A stretch of DNA of 64,000 nt from Bacillus rhizoplanae (GCF_917563915.1 NZ_CAKJTI010000001.1:310001-374000); one strand, 5' to 3'. Numbered from the stretch's first letter, positions 20,950-32,524 are shown. Numbers and translations are program-made. Notes: generated by a model not told the origin, from the letters alone.

Positions 20950-23900
20950 ATGTCGTTAACAAACGAACAACAAGAGCGTTTTCAAATTTTGCTTGAGCAA
21001 TTACAAATTCCTGAAAATCTTGTAAATGAATATTTGCAAGGTGGCGGTATTCAAAAATTACTTGTTGATAAAGTGAATAAGAGCTGGTGTTTTTATTTGC
21101 AAGTTTCACGTATTTTACCAGCGCAAGTATATGAATTATTAGAAGCGCAATTGCAAAGGTCATTTTCACATATTGCGAAAACATCGTTTATGTTAGAAAC
21201 AGAAAATAAGAACTATACAGAAGCAGATGTCCAAGCATATTGGCCAATTTGTACAAATAAAATTACATTTTCTCCAATGTTTGCTTATTTAAAAGAGAAG
21301 CCGCCTCAAACGAATGGTGTGAAATTATTATTAGATGTAAATAACGATTTAGAAGCACAGACGGTTAAGAAAAATCTTGCGAAACCAATTGGAGATCAAT
21401 ATGAGGTGTTTGGGTTTCCGCGTTTTCAGCTTGAAACAAATGTAAAGCAAAATGATGAGGAAGTTCAAAAATTTCGTGAGCAAACAAAGCAAGAAGATCG
21501 TCAGCGTGTAATGCAAGCGATGGAAGAAATGGCAAAACGACAAGCGGAAGAACAAAATGAAATGGTGCATGAGGGACCTATTGTTCTTGGCTACTTGATT
21601 AAGCCTGATGAAGAAATTACACCACTTCGTGAAATTCAAGATGAGGAAAGAAGAAAAACAGTACAAGGTTATGTATTTGATGTTGAAACGAAAGAACTGC
21701 GAAGCGGGCGTACGTTATTGACATTAAAGATAACTGATTATACCGATTCCATTATGATTAAAATGTTCTCACGCGATAAAGAAGATATTCCGCTTTTGCA
21801 ATCATTGAAAAAAGGAATGTGGGTAAAAGCGCGTGGATCCGTTCAAAACGATACGTTTGTTCGAGACTTGGTCATGATTGCAAACGATATTAATGAAATA
21901 ACAGGGCCGTCTCGGAAAGATAAAGCACCTGAGGGAGAAAAAAGGGTAGAGCTTCATATGCATACTCCGATGAGTCAAATGGATGCTGTAACATCTGTAT
22001 CGACACTTGTAAGTCAAGCGGCAAAATGGGGACATGAAGCAATAGCGGTGACAGATCATGCTGTTGCACAAGCTTTTCCTGAGGCGTATTCTGCTGGGAA
22101 AAAAGCAGGAATTAAAGTGATTTTTGGTGTAGAAGCGAACCTTGTTAATGATGGTGTACCAATTGCGTATAATGAAGAACATCGACTACTTGCTGATGAG
22201 ACATATGTTGTATTCGACGTTGAGACGACAGGGTTATCAGCTGTATATGATACGGTTATTGAGCTTGCTGCTGTGAAAGTAAAAGGTGGAGAAATTATCG
22301 ATCGTTTTGAATCCTTTGCAAATCCACATCAACCTTTATCAGCAACAATCATCGAATTAACAGGTATTACAGACGATATGTTAACGGATGCACCAGAAGT
22401 AGAAGAAGTGTTTAAAAAGTTTGAACAGTGGATGGGTAATCACACACTTGTCGCTCATAATGCAAGCTTTGATATGGGGTTCTTAAATGTTGGATTTAAG
22501 AAAAGTGGTCTAGAAAAAACGAAAAACCCAGTTATCGATACGTTAGAGTTGGCGCGTTTCTTATTTCCAGAGATGAAAAATCATCGTTTAAATACGTTAT
22601 GTAAAAAGCTTGATATTGAATTAACACAACATCACCGTGCCATTTATGATACAGAAGCAACTGGTTATTTGCTTGTGAAAATGCTAAAAAGTGTAATCGA
22701 AAAAGGATTTGAATATCACGATCAGTTAAATGACAGTATGGGACAAGGTGATGCATATAAACGTGGACGTCCAAGTCATGTGACGCTGCTTGCAACATCG
22801 GATGAAGGGCTGAAGAACTTATATAAACTTGTTTCTTACGCTCATCTTCAATACTTCTACCGTGTACCGCGTATTCCGCGTTCTTTATTAAAGAAGTATC
22901 GCGAAGGTATATTAGTTGGTACAGCTTGTGATAAAGGCGAAGTATTTGAAGCGATGATGCAAAAGGCACCAGAAGAAGTAGAGGAAATTGCACAGTTTTA
23001 TGACTACATCGAGGTTATGCCTCCAGAGGTGTTACGACATTTGGTGGAGCTTGAGTTCGTTCGTGATGAGGGTCAATTGAAAACAATTATTTCTAACTTA
23101 GTAAAGTTAGGTGAAACGTTAGATAAGCCTGTTGTTGCAACCGGGAATGTTCATTATCTAAATCCTGAAGATGCAATGTATCGTAAAATTTTAGTAAGTT
23201 CGCAAGGTGGAGCAAACCCATTAAATCGTCATTCATTGCCGCCTGTATATTTCAGAACAACAGATGAAATGCTAGATTGCTTCTCCTTCTTAGGAGAAGA
23301 GAAAGCAAAAGAACTTGTTGTAACCAATACGAAAAAAATCGCATCGATGATCGGTGAAGTAAAGCCTGTAAAAGATGACCTTTACACTCCAAAAATTGAA
23401 GGTGCAGACGATGAAACGCGGGATATGAGTTACGAAATGGCGCGGAGTATTTACGGGGATGAACTTCCAGAAATTGTAGAAGCCCGTTTGGAAAAAGAAT
23501 TGAAAAGTATTATTGGACATGGATTTGCTGTTATTTATTTGATTTCACATAAGTTAGTAAAGAAATCTCTTGTTGATGGCTATCTTGTTGGCTCACGTGG
23601 TTCGGTTGGTTCGTCATTTGTTGCGACAATGATGGAGATTACAGAGGTAAATCCTTTGCCACCACATTATGTTTGTCCAAATTGTAAACATTCACAGTTT
23701 TTTAATGATGGTTCAGTCGGTTCTGGATTTGATTTACCTGATAAAGATTGTCCAAACTGCGGAACTGCATATAAAAAAGATGGCCATGATATTCCGTTCG
23801 AAACCTTCCTAGGCTTTAAAGGAGATAAGGTTCCGGATATTGATTTGAACTTCTCGGGAGAATATCAACCTCGCGCTCATAACTATACGAAAGTGCTGTT

Positions 23901-25254
23901 TGGTGAAGATAATGTATATCGTGCCGGAACAATTGGTACAGTTGCTGAAAAAACGGCGTATGGTTATGTGAAAGGCTATGCATCAGATCATAATTTAACG
24001 ATACGAGGAGCAGAAGTGGATCGCCTTGTAGCGGGTTGTACAGGTGTTAAGAGAACGACGGGACAGCATCCAGGTGGTATTATCGTAGTCCCAGATTACA
24101 TGGATGTCTTCGATTTTACACCTATTCAATATCCAGCAGATTCTTTAGATGCGGAGTGGAGAACAACACATTTTGATTTCCATTCTATTCATGATAATTT
24201 ATTAAAACTTGATATACTTGGACACGATGATCCGACAGTTATTCGTATGCTTCAAGATTTAAGTGGAGTGGATCCAAAAACAATTCCGACTGATGATCCA
24301 GAAGTAATGAAAATTTTCTCAGGTACAGAATCGCTCGGCGTAACAGAAGAACAAATTAACTGTAAAACAGGTACACTTGGTATCCCGGAATTTGGTACAA
24401 AATTCGTTCGTCAAATGTTAGAGGAAACAAAGCCAACGACATTCTCTGAGCTTGTTCAAATTTCTGGATTATCACACGGCACAGATGTATGGCTCGGAAA
24501 CGCAAATGAGTTAATCTATGACGGTACATGTACACTGAGTGAAGTAATTGGTTGTCGTGATGATATTATGGTGTATTTAATTTACCAAGGTTTAGAACCG
24601 TCCTTGGCATTTAAAATTATGGAATCTGTACGTAAGGGGAAAGGTGTGCCTCCAGAGTGGGAAGAGGAAATGCGTAATAATAATGTGCCAGGATGGTATA
24701 TTGATTCATGTAAAAAGATTAAGTACATGTTCCCGAAGGCCCATGCGGCAGCATATGTCCTAATGGCTGTGCGCATCGCATATTTCAAAGTGCATTTTGC
24801 GCTCTTGTTTTATGCGGCATATTTCACAGTTCGTGCAGATGATTTTGATTTAGATGCAATGGTAAAAGGTTCAGCATCTATCCGTGCTAAAATTGATGAA
24901 ATTACGCAAAAAGGATTAGATGCATCGCCGAAAGAGAAAAGTTTACTAACAGTATTAGAGATGACGCTAGAGATGTGTGAACGTGGTTACTCATTTCAAA
25001 AGGTTGATTTATATCGCTCTAGTGCAAGTGATTTTATTATTGATGGGGATACATTGATTCCACCATTTAATGCAATACCTGGTCTTGGTACAAATGCTGC
25101 GTTGAATATCGTAGCAGCACGTGAAAATGGCGAGTTCTTATCGAAAGAGGATTTACAGCAGCGCAGTAAGATTTCAAAAACAATTATTGAGTATTTAGAC
25201 AGTCAAGGTTGTTTAGGAGAACTACCGGATCAAAACCAGCTATCTCTGTTCTAA
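20950..25254 (+). CDS. polC: DNA polymerase III PolC
   Basis: PolC is the replicative polymerase of low-GC Gram-positives, with built-in proofreading. At 1434 residues it is full length. In order: N-terminal domain, OB fold (about 235-320), PHP domain starting [17 protein letters not shown], the DEDD exonuclease inserted within PHP (FDVETTGLS near residue 425), a zinc-binding stretch [10 protein letters not shown] ... CPNCGTAY, and the polymerase core with [12 protein letters not shown]. The ribosome site is AAAGGAGG. It ends before a leader-containing gap upstream of rimP. Confidence 0.97.
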   Translation: MSLTNEQQERFQILLEQLQIPENLVNEYLQGGGIQKLLVDKVNKSWCFYLQVSRILPAQVYELLEAQLQRSFSHIAKTSFMLETENKNYTEADVQAYWPICTNKITFSPMFAYLKEKPPQTNGVKLLLDVNNDLEAQTVKKNLAKPIGDQYEVFGFPRFQLETNVKQNDEEVQKFREQTKQEDRQRVMQAMEEMAKRQAEEQNEMVHEGPIVLGYLIKPDEEITPLREIQDEERRKTVQGYVFDVETKELRSGRTLLTLKITDYTDSIMIKMFSRDKEDIPLLQSLKKGMWVKARGSVQNDTFVRDLVMIANDINEITGPSRKDKAPEGEKRVELHMHTPMSQMDAVTSVSTLVSQAAKWGHEAIAVTDHAVAQAFPEAYSAGKKAGIKVIFGVEANLVNDGVPIAYNEEHRLLADETYVVFDVETTGLSAVYDTVIELAAVKVKGGEIIDRFESFANPHQPLSATIIELTGITDDMLTDAPEVEEVFKKFEQWMGNHTLVAHNASFDMGFLNVGFKKSGLEKTKNPVIDTLELARFLFPEMKNHRLNTLCKKLDIELTQHHRAIYDTEATGYLLVKMLKSVIEKGFEYHDQLNDSMGQGDAYKRGRPSHVTLLATSDEGLKNLYKLVSYAHLQYFYRVPRIPRSLLKKYREGILVGTACDKGEVFEAMMQKAPEEVEEIAQFYDYIEVMPPEVLRHLVELEFVRDEGQLKTIISNLVKLGETLDKPVVATGNVHYLNPEDAMYRKILVSSQGGANPLNRHSLPPVYFRTTDEMLDCFSFLGEEKAKELVVTNTKKIASMIGEVKPVKDDLYTPKIEGADDETRDMSYEMARSIYGDELPEIVEARLEKELKSIIGHGFAVIYLISHKLVKKSLVDGYLVGSRGSVGSSFVATMMEITEVNPLPPHYVCPNCKHSQFFNDGSVGSGFDLPDKDCPNCGTAYKKDGHDIPFETFLGFKGDKVPDIDLNFSGEYQPRAHNYTKVLFGEDNVYRAGTIGTVAEKTAYGYVKGYASDHNLTIRGAEVDRLVAGCTGVKRTTGQHPGGIIVVPDYMDVFDFTPIQYPADSLDAEWRTTHFDFHSIHDNLLKLDILGHDDPTVIRMLQDLSGVDPKTIPTDDPEVMKIFSGTESLGVTEEQINCKTGTLGIPEFGTKFVRQMLEETKPTTFSELVQISGLSHGTDVWLGNANELIYDGTCTLSEVIGCRDDIMVYLIYQGLEPSLAFKIMESVRKGKGVPPEWEEEMRNNNVPGWYIDSCKKIKYMFPKAHAAAYVLMAVRIAYFKVHFALLFYAAYFTVRADDFDLDAMVKGSASIRAKIDEITQKGLDASPKEKSLLTVLEMTLEMCERGYSFQKVDLYRSSASDFIIDGDTLIPPFNAIPGLGTNAALNIVAARENGEFLSKEDLQQRSKISKTIIEYLDSQGCLGELPDQNQLSLF

Positions 25255-25270
25255 TAGGTAGGAAAAGTCT

Positions 25271-25299
25271 TTGCAAAACCATGGTTGCTATGCTATACT
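25271..25299 (+). promoter_or_regulatory. Sigma-A promoter of the rimP-nusA-infB operon
   Basis: TTGCAA (25271-25276), 17 bases, TATACT (25294-25299). It starts the long leader (about 290 nt) upstream of rimP. Confidence 0.7.
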
Positions 25300-25337
25300 A
25301 GTAAGCGAGATAACCATGTCATGTATATTTTTTTAAA

Positions 25338-25371
25338 AAAAGAGTGGGGAAACCCACTCTTTCGTGTTACT
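25338..25371 (+). terminator. Weak leader terminator, candidate NusA-dependent attenuator
   Basis: A 10-bp stem AAAGAGTGGG / CCCACTCTTT closes a GAAA loop, but the following tract is interrupted (TTTCGTGTT). It lies some 35-60 nt into the rimP-nusA transcript. In B. subtilis the nusA operon is reported to be autoregulated through a NusA-dependent terminator in this leader. The weak tract fits that. The assignment is by analogy. Confidence 0.6.
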
Positions 25372-25469
25372 ATCTATGTTTCTGCGCCAAGACGATAGAT
25401 GAGGCGCTTCTGTCGTATATACATATTTTGTTACAAGTTTTACTTCTTAAATTTGGTAATACTAAGACA

Positions 25470-25502
25470 GATATTCCCTGCTTATTGGCAGGGGCTTTTG
25501 TT
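25470..25502 (+). terminator. Second weak hairpin in rimP leader
   Basis: CCCTGC (25476-25481) pairs with GCAGGG (25488-25493), followed by GCTTTTGTT. It resembles a second weak terminator in the 341-base polC-rimP gap. The gap also holds a possible pseudoknot around 25373-25410. No gene was seen there. Confidence 0.45.
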
Positions 25503-25595
25503 AGCTAACGAGAAAGAATATACAAGCTGCGTTGGTTAACTGTACGCAGAGTGAAATCTTTCAAACGGTACATGGCGGCAGAAAGGAGGCTGTTT

Positions 25596-26066
25596 ATGGA
25601 TAAGAAAGTTACAGAAGTTGTTGAAGCACTTGCGCAGCCAATTGTCGAAGAGCTTGGTCTTGAGCTTGTAGATGTAGAGTATGTGAAAGAAGGAAAAGAT
25701 TGGTTTTTACGCGTATCCATTGACTCTGATACAGGAGTAGATATTGAGGAATGTGGTGCGGTAAGTGAGCGATTAAGTGAAGCTTTAGATAAAGAGGATC
25801 CGATTCCTCATCTTTACTTTTTAGATGTATCCTCTCCAGGAGCGGAGCGTCCATTAAAGAAAGAAAAAGATTTCCATCAAGCAGTAGAAAAACAAGTTGC
25901 GATTAAAACATATGAGCCAATCGATGGTGAGAAAATGTTTGAAGGAAAACTACTCGCGTACGATGGAACAACAATCACATTACTATTAACAATTAAAACA
26001 CGTAAAAAAGAAATCCAAATTCCAATGGATAAAGTTGCCAATGCGCGACTTGCAGTTACGTTTTAG
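25596..26066 (+). CDS. rimP: Ribosome maturation factor RimP
   Basis: RimP (YlxS) helps the 30S subunit mature. The 156-residue protein has the N-terminal alpha/beta domain ([24 protein letters not shown]), the [12 protein letters not shown] motif and a C-terminal SH3-like barrel. The start at 25596 follows AAAGGAGG; the frame is open back to 25551 without support. It opens the rimP-nusA-ylxR-ylxQ-infB-ylxP-rbfA cluster that couples transcription factors to ribosome biogenesis. Confidence 0.96.
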   Translation: MDKKVTEVVEALAQPIVEELGLELVDVEYVKEGKDWFLRVSIDSDTGVDIEECGAVSERLSEALDKEDPIPHLYFLDVSSPGAERPLKKEKDFHQAVEKQVAIKTYEPIDGEKMFEGKLLAYDGTTITLLLTIKTRKKEIQIPMDKVANARLAVTF

Positions 26067-26083
26067 TAAGAAGGGGGATCCTC

Positions 26084-27184
26084 ATGAGCACTGAGTTGTT
26101 AGATGCTTTGCTCGTATTAGAACAAGAAAAAGGTATAAGCAAAGATATTATTATTGATGCTATTGAAGCAGCTTTAATCTCTGCTTATAAACGAAATTTT
26201 AACCAAGCGCAAAATGTTCGCGTTAGCTTCAACCCTGAAGTTGGAACTATTCAAGTATTAGCGCGTAAAGATGTAGTGGAAAATGTATTTGATCCACGTC
26301 TTGAAATTTCTGTTGAAAAAGCGAGACAAATTAATCCAAACTATCAAGAGGGCGATGTATTAGAACTTGAAGTTACGCCCAAAGATTTCGGACGTATTGC
26401 AGCACAAACAGCAAAACAAGTTGTGACGCAACGTGTACGCGAGGCAGAGCGTGGCGTTATTTATTCTGAGTTTAGCGATCGTGAAGAAGACATTATGGTT
26501 GGTATTGTACAACGTCAAGATGCTCGCTTTATTTATGTAAGTTTAGGAAAAGTAGAAGCGCTTTTACCTGTAAGTGAGCAAATGCCTAACGAACAATATA
26601 AACCGCATGATCGCATTCGTGTTTTCATTACAAAAGTAGAGAAAACAACAAAAGGGCCACAAATTTATGTATCTCGTACACATCCAGGTCTTTTAAAGCG
26701 TCTGTTTGAAATTGAAGTGCCAGAGATTTATGATGGAACTGTAGAAATTCGTTCTGTAGCACGTGAAGCTGGAGATCGTTCTAAAATCTCTGTGTACTCT
26801 GAAAACATCGATGTAGATCCAGTAGGTTCTTGTGTAGGGCCGAAAGGACAACGTGTACAACGCATTGTAGATGAGCTAAAAGGTGAAAAAATTGATATTG
26901 TTCGCTGGTCAAATGATCCAGTTGAATATGTAGCAAATTCATTGAGTCCATCACAAGTTGTAAAAGTGCTTGTAAACGAAGAAGAAAAAGCAACCACTGT
27001 AATTGTTCCAGATCATCAGCTTTCTTTAGCGATTGGTAAGCGTGGTCAAAATGCGCGACTTGCAGCGAAGTTAACTGGCTGGAAAATTGATATTAAAAGT
27101 GAGTCTGATGCGAAACAACTAGGACTTTTAACAGAAGAAGATATGATGATCGCATTCGATTCTGCTGAAGACGAAATCGAATAG
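26084..27184 (+). CDS. nusA: Transcription termination/antitermination factor NusA
   Basis: NusA binds RNA polymerase, promotes pausing and assists intrinsic termination. The 366-residue protein has the N-terminal polymerase-binding domain (about 1-130), an S1 domain (135-200) and two KH domains (GSCVGPKGQRVQRIV and LAIGKRGQNARLAA). It lacks the C-terminal acidic repeats of the E. coli protein, as is normal in Bacillus. It likely acts on its own operon's leader. Confidence 0.97.
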   Translation: MSTELLDALLVLEQEKGISKDIIIDAIEAALISAYKRNFNQAQNVRVSFNPEVGTIQVLARKDVVENVFDPRLEISVEKARQINPNYQEGDVLELEVTPKDFGRIAAQTAKQVVTQRVREAERGVIYSEFSDREEDIMVGIVQRQDARFIYVSLGKVEALLPVSEQMPNEQYKPHDRIRVFITKVEKTTKGPQIYVSRTHPGLLKRLFEIEVPEIYDGTVEIRSVAREAGDRSKISVYSENIDVDPVGSCVGPKGQRVQRIVDELKGEKIDIVRWSNDPVEYVANSLSPSQVVKVLVNEEEKATTVIVPDHQLSLAIGKRGQNARLAAKLTGWKIDIKSESDAKQLGLLTEEDMMIAFDSAEDEIE

Positions 27185-27195
27185 AGGTGATGAAC

Positions 27196-27468
27196 GTGAG
27201 CAATCGAAAAGTTCCGTTACGAAAATGTGTTGTAACACAAGAGATGAAATCAAAACGCGAGCTCATTCGCATTGTTCGTTCCAAAGAGGGTGACGTTTCT
27301 ATTGATTTGACAGGCAAACAATCAGGACGCGGTGCATACTTGTCAAAAGATAAAGAATGCATTTCCCAGGCGAAAAAGAAGAATATTTTGGAACATCACT
27401 TAAAAGCGAAAATTAATGACTCTCTTTATGAAGAGCTAATCGAGCTTGTTGAGAAGGAGTCGAAGTAA
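27196..27468 (+). CDS. ylxR: YlxR family RNA-binding protein
   Basis: Small conserved protein (90 residues) with the YlxR/DUF448 features: PLRKCVVTQEMKSKRELIRIVR near the N-terminus and the GRGAYL loop. The fold is thought to bind RNA. In B. subtilis it has been named RnpM and linked to RNase P. The GTG at 27196 is preferred because GAGGTGA ends 5 bases before it; GTG 27187 or ATG 27190 would overlap the ribosome site. It lies between nusA and ylxQ. Confidence 0.9.
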   Translation: MSNRKVPLRKCVVTQEMKSKRELIRIVRSKEGDVSIDLTGKQSGRGAYLSKDKECISQAKKKNILEHHLKAKINDSLYEELIELVEKESK

Positions 27469-27780
27469 GTGTCCAATTGGAAATCATTTTTAGGGCTAGC
27501 TAATCGAGCCCGAAAGATTATATCGGGTGAAGAGCTTGTTTTAAAAGAAGTTCGAGGCGGTAAAGCGAGGCTCGTATTGCTTTCTGAAGATGCGTCAGCG
27601 AATACAACAAAGCGCATTACGGACAAAACAACGTTCTACAACGTACCAATGAGAAAAGTCGAAAATCGACAAGAGTTAGGGCATGCGATTGGGAGAGAAG
27701 AACGAGTCGTTGTAGCGGTGTTAGATGACGGCTTTGCTAAGAAGCTGCTTAGCATGCTCGATACAACTTACCGGGGGTGA
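27469..27780 (+). CDS. ylxQ: YlxQ, L7Ae-family ribosomal-like protein
   Basis: A 103-residue protein of the L7Ae/L30e family, which bind kink-turn RNA (B. subtilis YlxQ). Typical elements are [16 protein letters not shown] at the start, the [10 protein letters not shown] strand and the closing [14 protein letters not shown]. Its GTG start abuts the ylxR stop and uses AAGGAG inside the end of ylxR. The precise RNA partner is unknown. Confidence 0.9.
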   Translation: MSNWKSFLGLANRARKIISGEELVLKEVRGGKARLVLLSEDASANTTKRITDKTTFYNVPMRKVENRQELGHAIGREERVVVAVLDDGFAKKLLSMLDTTYRG

Positions 27781-27784
27781 AGGT

Positions 27785-29851
27785 ATGAGCAAAATTCGAG
27801 TATATGAATATGCAAAAAAGCACAATATCTCAAGTAAAGATATTATTACAAAACTAAAAGAAATGAATATTGAGGTTTCGAATCATATGGCGATGTTAGA
27901 TGATGAAGTAGTAAACAAGTTAGATAATCAATATAATGATGGAGCAGAAAAAACTTCTGTTGCAGATGAGTTTGAAGTAGAAGAAAAAGTTGTTCGTAGT
28001 AAAAAGAATAGCAATAAGAATAAGAAAAAAGGTAAAGGGAATCAAGACAAACGTCAAGAAAACTTTGCTGGAAGACAACAAACGCAAACGGTAGAAACAC
28101 CAGATAAAATCACTTTCGCTGGTACACTTGCTGTAGGCGAATTGGCAAAAAAATTAAGTAAAGAGCCATCCGAAATTATTAAAAAGCTCTTTATGCTTGG
28201 AATCATGGCAACAATTAACCAAGATTTAGATAAAGAAACAATTGAGCTAATTGCTAGTGATTACGGTATTGAAGTAGAAGAAGAAGTGATTGTTAGTGAA
28301 ACAGAATTTGAAACGTTTATGGACGAGCAAGACGATGAAGAAAACTTAAAAGAACGTCCGGCTGTTGTTACAATTATGGGACACGTTGACCATGGTAAAA
28401 CAACATTACTTGACTCTATTCGTAATTCAAAAGTAACTGCTGGTGAAGCGGGCGGAATTACTCAGCATATCGGTGCATACCAAGTTGAAGTAAACGACAA
28501 AAAAATTACGTTCCTAGATACACCAGGTCACGCAGCATTTACAACAATGCGTGCACGCGGTGCGCAAGTTACGGATATTACAATTCTAGTTGTAGCAGCT
28601 GATGACGGTGTTATGCCACAAACAGTTGAAGCGATTAACCACGCGAAAGCAGCTGGAGTACCAATTATTGTTGCTGTGAATAAAATGGATAAACCATCAG
28701 CAAATCCAGACCGTGTAATGCAAGAGTTAACTGAATATGAGTTAGTTCCAGAAGCTTGGGGCGGCGATACAATCTTCGTACCAATCTCTGCCATTAAAGG
28801 TGAAGGAATTGACAACTTGTTAGAAATGATTCTTCTTGTAAGTGAAGTAGAAGAATATAAGGCAAATCCAAATCGCTATGCAACTGGTACAGTAATCGAA
28901 GCACAGCTTGATAAAGGTAAAGGAACAATCGCGACATTACTTGTTCAAAACGGTACACTTCGAGTAGGAGACCCAATCGTTGTTGGTACATCATTCGGCC
29001 GTGTTCGTGCGATGGTAAATGATATTGGTCGTCGTGTAAAAGTTGCTGGTCCGTCTACTCCTGTTGAAATTACAGGCTTAAACGAAGTACCACAAGCAGG
29101 CGATCGCTTTATGGCATTTGCTGATGAGAAGAAAGCGCGTCAAATCGGTGAATCACGTGCACAACAAGCATTGGTTGCACAGCGCGGTGAAAAATCTAAA
29201 TTAAGCCTTGAAGATTTATTCCAACAAATTCAAGAAGGCGATGTAAAAGAAATTAACTTGATTGTGAAAGCAGATGTACAAGGTTCTGTAGAAGCAATGG
29301 CAGCATCACTTCGTAAAATTGATGTTGAAGGCGTAAAAGTGAAAATCATCCATACTGGCGTAGGTGCAATTACAGAATCTGATATTATTTTAGCTTCTGC
29401 ATCTAATGCAATCGTAATCGGATTTAACGTACGTCCTGATGTCAATGCGAAACGTACAGCTGAATTAGAAAACGTTGATATTCGTTTGCACCGTATTATT
29501 TATAAAGTAATCGAAGAAATCGAAGCAGCAATGCAAGGTATGCTAGATCCTGAATTCGTAGAAAAAGTAATTGGTCAAGCAGAAGTTCGTCAAACGTTTA
29601 AAGTAACGAAAGTTGGAACAATTGCAGGCTGTTACGTAACTGATGGTAAAATCACACGTGATAGCGGCGTACGTATCATTCGTGATGGCGTAGTTATTTT
29701 CGAAGGACAGCTTGATACGTTAAAACGTTTCAAAGATGACGTAAAAGAAGTTGCACAAAACTATGAGTGTGGTATCACAATTGAAAGATATAATGATCTT
29801 AAAGAAGGGGACATCATTGAGGCGTACATTATGGAAGAAGTGAAGCGATGA
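27785..29851 (+). CDS. infB: Translation initiation factor IF-2
   Basis: IF-2 is the GTPase that brings fMet-tRNA to the 30S subunit and drives subunit joining. The 688-residue protein has an N-terminal IF2_N helix domain ([19 protein letters not shown]), a Lys/Asn/Gln-rich linker (about 70-105), a second IF2_N segment, then the G domain: [20 protein letters not shown] and NKMDKP. Domains II to IV follow. The ATG at 27785 follows GGGGGTGAAGG. The N-terminal region is short, as in other Bacillus. It overlaps ylxP by ATGA. Confidence 0.97.
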   Translation: MSKIRVYEYAKKHNISSKDIITKLKEMNIEVSNHMAMLDDEVVNKLDNQYNDGAEKTSVADEFEVEEKVVRSKKNSNKNKKKGKGNQDKRQENFAGRQQTQTVETPDKITFAGTLAVGELAKKLSKEPSEIIKKLFMLGIMATINQDLDKETIELIASDYGIEVEEEVIVSETEFETFMDEQDDEENLKERPAVVTIMGHVDHGKTTLLDSIRNSKVTAGEAGGITQHIGAYQVEVNDKKITFLDTPGHAAFTTMRARGAQVTDITILVVAADDGVMPQTVEAINHAKAAGVPIIVAVNKMDKPSANPDRVMQELTEYELVPEAWGGDTIFVPISAIKGEGIDNLLEMILLVSEVEEYKANPNRYATGTVIEAQLDKGKGTIATLLVQNGTLRVGDPIVVGTSFGRVRAMVNDIGRRVKVAGPSTPVEITGLNEVPQAGDRFMAFADEKKARQIGESRAQQALVAQRGEKSKLSLEDLFQQIQEGDVKEINLIVKADVQGSVEAMAASLRKIDVEGVKVKIIHTGVGAITESDIILASASNAIVIGFNVRPDVNAKRTAELENVDIRLHRIIYKVIEEIEAAMQGMLDPEFVEKVIGQAEVRQTFKVTKVGTIAGCYVTDGKITRDSGVRIIRDGVVIFEGQLDTLKRFKDDVKEVAQNYECGITIERYNDLKEGDIIEAYIMEEVKR

Positions 29852-30129
29852 TTATCGCTTCACTCTCATTTGAGTGTATGATTTATGATGTGCATTCTTT
29901 AAAAGAGAAACGAGCAATTTTACAGCGTATTTTAACTCGTGTGAAACAAAGGTACAATGTATCTGTTTCAGAAGTTGGACACCAGGATGTATGGCAACGT
30001 ACAGAAATTGCAATCGTTTCCGTATCCTCAAATCGTGTTGTCTGCGAAAAAGAAATGAATCGTGTACTTGCGTATATTGACTCATTTCCTGAGATTGAAC
30101 GTACGATAACACAATTGGAATGGTATTGA
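29848..30129 (+). CDS. ylxP: YlxP, DUF503 family protein
   Basis: A 93-residue protein of unknown biochemical role, DUF503 family. It has [27 protein letters not shown] at its core, the family signature. Its start overlaps the infB stop (ATGA), so translation is coupled. The conserved position between infB and rbfA suggests a ribosome-related job (inference). Confidence 0.9.
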   Translation: MIIASLSFECMIYDVHSLKEKRAILQRILTRVKQRYNVSVSEVGHQDVWQRTEIAIVSVSSNRVVCEKEMNRVLAYIDSFPEIERTITQLEWY

Positions 30130-30144
30130 ATGAGGTGATTAGTT

Positions 30145-30501
30145 ATGAAGCTACGTGCAAATCGCGTGGGCGAGCAAATGAAGAAAGAATTAGGCGAAAT
30201 TATCAGTCGCAAAATTAAAGATCCACGTATCGGTTTTGTGACGGTAACAGATGTGCAAGTAAGTGGGGATTTACAGATTGCCAAAGTATATATTTCTGTT
30301 TTAGGAGACGAAGAGCAGAAAGAAAATACGTTAAAGGGCTTAGCGAAGGCAAAAGGCTTTATTCGTTCTGAAATTGGACAACGTATTCGTCTTCGGAAAA
30401 CACCTGAAATCTCCTTTGAATTTGATGAATCGATTGGATATGGTCATCGAATTGATACGCTTTTACACGAAATTAATAAAGACGGTAAACGTGAAGAATA
30501 A
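30145..30501 (+). CDS. rbfA: Ribosome-binding factor A
   Basis: RbfA binds immature 30S subunits and aids 16S rRNA 5'-end maturation. It is 118 residues with a type-II KH-like fold: [44 protein letters not shown] and [13 protein letters not shown]. The ribosome site is GAGGTGA. A terminator at its stop codon separates it from truB. Confidence 0.96.
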   Translation: MKLRANRVGEQMKKELGEIISRKIKDPRIGFVTVTDVQVSGDLQIAKVYISVLGDEEQKENTLKGLAKAKGFIRSEIGQRIRLRKTPEISFEFDESIGYGHRIDTLLHEINKDGKREE

Positions 30502-30531
30502 TGGATAGACACTTGTCTATCCATTTTTTCA
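30499..30531 (+). terminator. Terminator after rbfA
   Basis: Stem ATGGATAGACA / TGTCTATCCAT with a tight loop, followed by six T. It starts at the rbfA stop codon. Confidence 0.88.
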
Positions 30532-30578
30532 ATGTCAAATAAGTTTTACATAAAAAAGTATAATGATGAGGTGAACAT

Positions 30579-31502
30579 ATGGAAGGTGTATTGCTATTAC
30601 ATAAACCAAAAGGGATGACATCGCATGATTGCGTATTTAAGTTAAGAAAAATATTAAGAGAGAAACGCATAGGGCATACAGGAACTTTAGACCCGGATGT
30701 GACAGGTGTATTACCGATTTGTGTAGGACGTGCTACAAAAATTGCACAGTTTTTAACGAGTGAAACAAAAACATATGAAGGTGAAGTCACGCTAGGCTTT
30801 TCGACAACTACAGAAGATGCTTCAGGTGAAATTGTTGAAAAACAGGACGTAAGTCGTATTATTACACGTAAAGAAGTAGAATCTGTATTAGCAGAGTTAA
30901 CGGGAACACTTGAACAAGTACCACCGATGTACTCAGCTGTAAAAGTGAATGGAAAGAAATTATATGAATATGCAAGGGCGGGAATAGAAGTAGAGCGTCC
31001 AGTTCGTACAATTACAATTCATGACTTTACTTTACTTGATGACCGTGAGGTGTTTGAGGGTGCAACAGTTTCCTTCCGTTTTCGAGTGACTTGTAGCAAA
31101 GGGACATACGTGAGAACATTAGCTGTGATGATTGGGGAAAAGCTTGGATTTCCAGCGCATATGTCAGATCTTGTACGAACAGCATCAGGAGAGTTTAACT
31201 TAGAAGATTGCATATCATTTGAAGAAATTGAGCAAAACGTGCAAAATGGAACAGTAGAGTCTATCTTCATTTCCATTGATGAAGCTTTACATAAGTTTCC
31301 GAAAGTGGTTGTCGATGAAGAACAAGCAGAAAAAGTGAAGAATGGCATGTTCTTACCGAATAAAGAGCAATTGATAGCGCCATTTATTACGGTCTTTGAT
31401 GAAAATGAACGCTGCTTAGCGATTTATGAACATCATCCAAAACTTCCAGGTATGTTGAAACCAATGAAAGTACTTGTGAATAATCAAGAATTACAGCTAT
31501 AA
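30579..31502 (+). CDS. truB: tRNA pseudouridine(55) synthase
   Basis: TruB makes pseudouridine 55 in the T-loop of tRNA. The 307-residue protein has LLLHKPKGMTSHD, the catalytic GTLDPDVTGVLPICVGRATK and PMYSAVKVNGKKLYEYAR. A C-terminal PUA-like domain follows. The ribosome site is GAGGTG. It precedes ribF by about 40 bases. TrmFO, encoded at 6.5 kb, modifies the neighbouring U54. Confidence 0.97.
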   Translation: MEGVLLLHKPKGMTSHDCVFKLRKILREKRIGHTGTLDPDVTGVLPICVGRATKIAQFLTSETKTYEGEVTLGFSTTTEDASGEIVEKQDVSRIITRKEVESVLAELTGTLEQVPPMYSAVKVNGKKLYEYARAGIEVERPVRTITIHDFTLLDDREVFEGATVSFRFRVTCSKGTYVRTLAVMIGEKLGFPAHMSDLVRTASGEFNLEDCISFEEIEQNVQNGTVESIFISIDEALHKFPKVVVDEEQAEKVKNGMFLPNKEQLIAPFITVFDENERCLAIYEHHPKLPGMLKPMKVLVNNQELQL

Positions 31503-31545
31503 TGAATAATTAGAAGGATTATTATAGAAAAAGGTGAATTCAAGC

Positions 31546-32517
31546 GTGAAACTCATTCATTTAACTCATCCTCATGCATTAAACAAAGTGGAAATAGAGC
31601 CTACTGTGATGGCATTAGGGTATTTTGATGGTATTCACTTAGGTCATCAACGTGTCATTCGCACTGCAAAAAAGGTGGCGGAAGAACGAGGGTTTAAAAG
31701 TGCTGTTATGACTTTTCATCCGCATCCGTCTGTTGTATTAGGGAAAAAGGAAGCGCATGTGGAGTATATTACGCCTTTACGAAGCAAAGAAAAAGTGATT
31801 GCAAGTTTAGGAATTGATATTTTATATGTTGTGAAATTTGACGAAGCATTTGCAAATCTATTGCCACAACAATTTGTAGATGATTATATCATTGGGCTGA
31901 ATGCAAGGCATGTTGTAGCTGGTTTTGATTATTCATACGGACGTTTAGGAAAAGGGACGATGGAAACTTTGCCATTTCATGCAAGAGGGGAGTTTACACA
32001 AACCGTGATTGAAAAAGTAGAATTTCAAGAAGAAAAAGTAAGTTCCACATTATTGCGAAAACATATTCGTAGCGGAGAAATGGAACAAATTCCATCTATT
32101 TTAGGCAGACTGTATACTGTTGAAGGGATAGTTGTTCATGGAGATAAGCGAGGACGCCAAATTGGTTTTCCGACAGCAAATGTCGCTTTAAATGATGCAT
32201 ATCTTTTGCCACCTGTTGGTGTATACGCTGTTCGAATGAAAGTAAATGATGAGTGGCATGAAGGTGTATGTAATATCGGATATAAACCGACTTTTAAGGA
32301 AAATGAAAAGCAGCTTTCTATTGAAGTGCATCTTTTTGAATTTCAGCGTGATATATATGATGAGTCTGTTGTTGTAGAGTGGTATATGCGAATTCGCGAA
32401 GAAAAAAAGTTCAATGGTATTGATGAGTTAGTTGCACAAATTGCAAAAGATAAAAGAATAGCAGAAGATTATTTTAGCCGTGCAAATAATATACTTGCTT
32501 TTTCTAATGAAAAGTAG
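31546..32517 (+). CDS. ribF: Bifunctional riboflavin kinase/FAD synthetase
   Basis: RibF phosphorylates riboflavin to FMN and adenylates FMN to FAD. The 323-residue protein has an N-terminal nucleotidyltransferase domain (GYFDGIHLGHQRVI) and a C-terminal riboflavin-kinase barrel (GDKRGRQIGFPTANV, then GVYAVRM). Start GTG 31546 follows AAAAGGTGA at 8 bases; GTG 31534 overlaps that site. It sits between truB and rpsO, as in Bacillus. Confidence 0.96.
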   Translation: MKLIHLTHPHALNKVEIEPTVMALGYFDGIHLGHQRVIRTAKKVAEERGFKSAVMTFHPHPSVVLGKKEAHVEYITPLRSKEKVIASLGIDILYVVKFDEAFANLLPQQFVDDYIIGLNARHVVAGFDYSYGRLGKGTMETLPFHARGEFTQTVIEKVEFQEEKVSSTLLRKHIRSGEMEQIPSILGRLYTVEGIVVHGDKRGRQIGFPTANVALNDAYLLPPVGVYAVRMKVNDEWHEGVCNIGYKPTFKENEKQLSIEVHLFEFQRDIYDESVVVEWYMRIREEKKFNGIDELVAQIAKDKRIAEDYFSRANNILAFSNEK

Positions 32518-32524
32518 TATTCTA

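Noticed and set aside
22532-22993. Minus-strand 153-codon ORF within polC
   Set aside because: Shadow of polC. Composition is typical of an antisense frame, with no ribosome site or recognisable domain.
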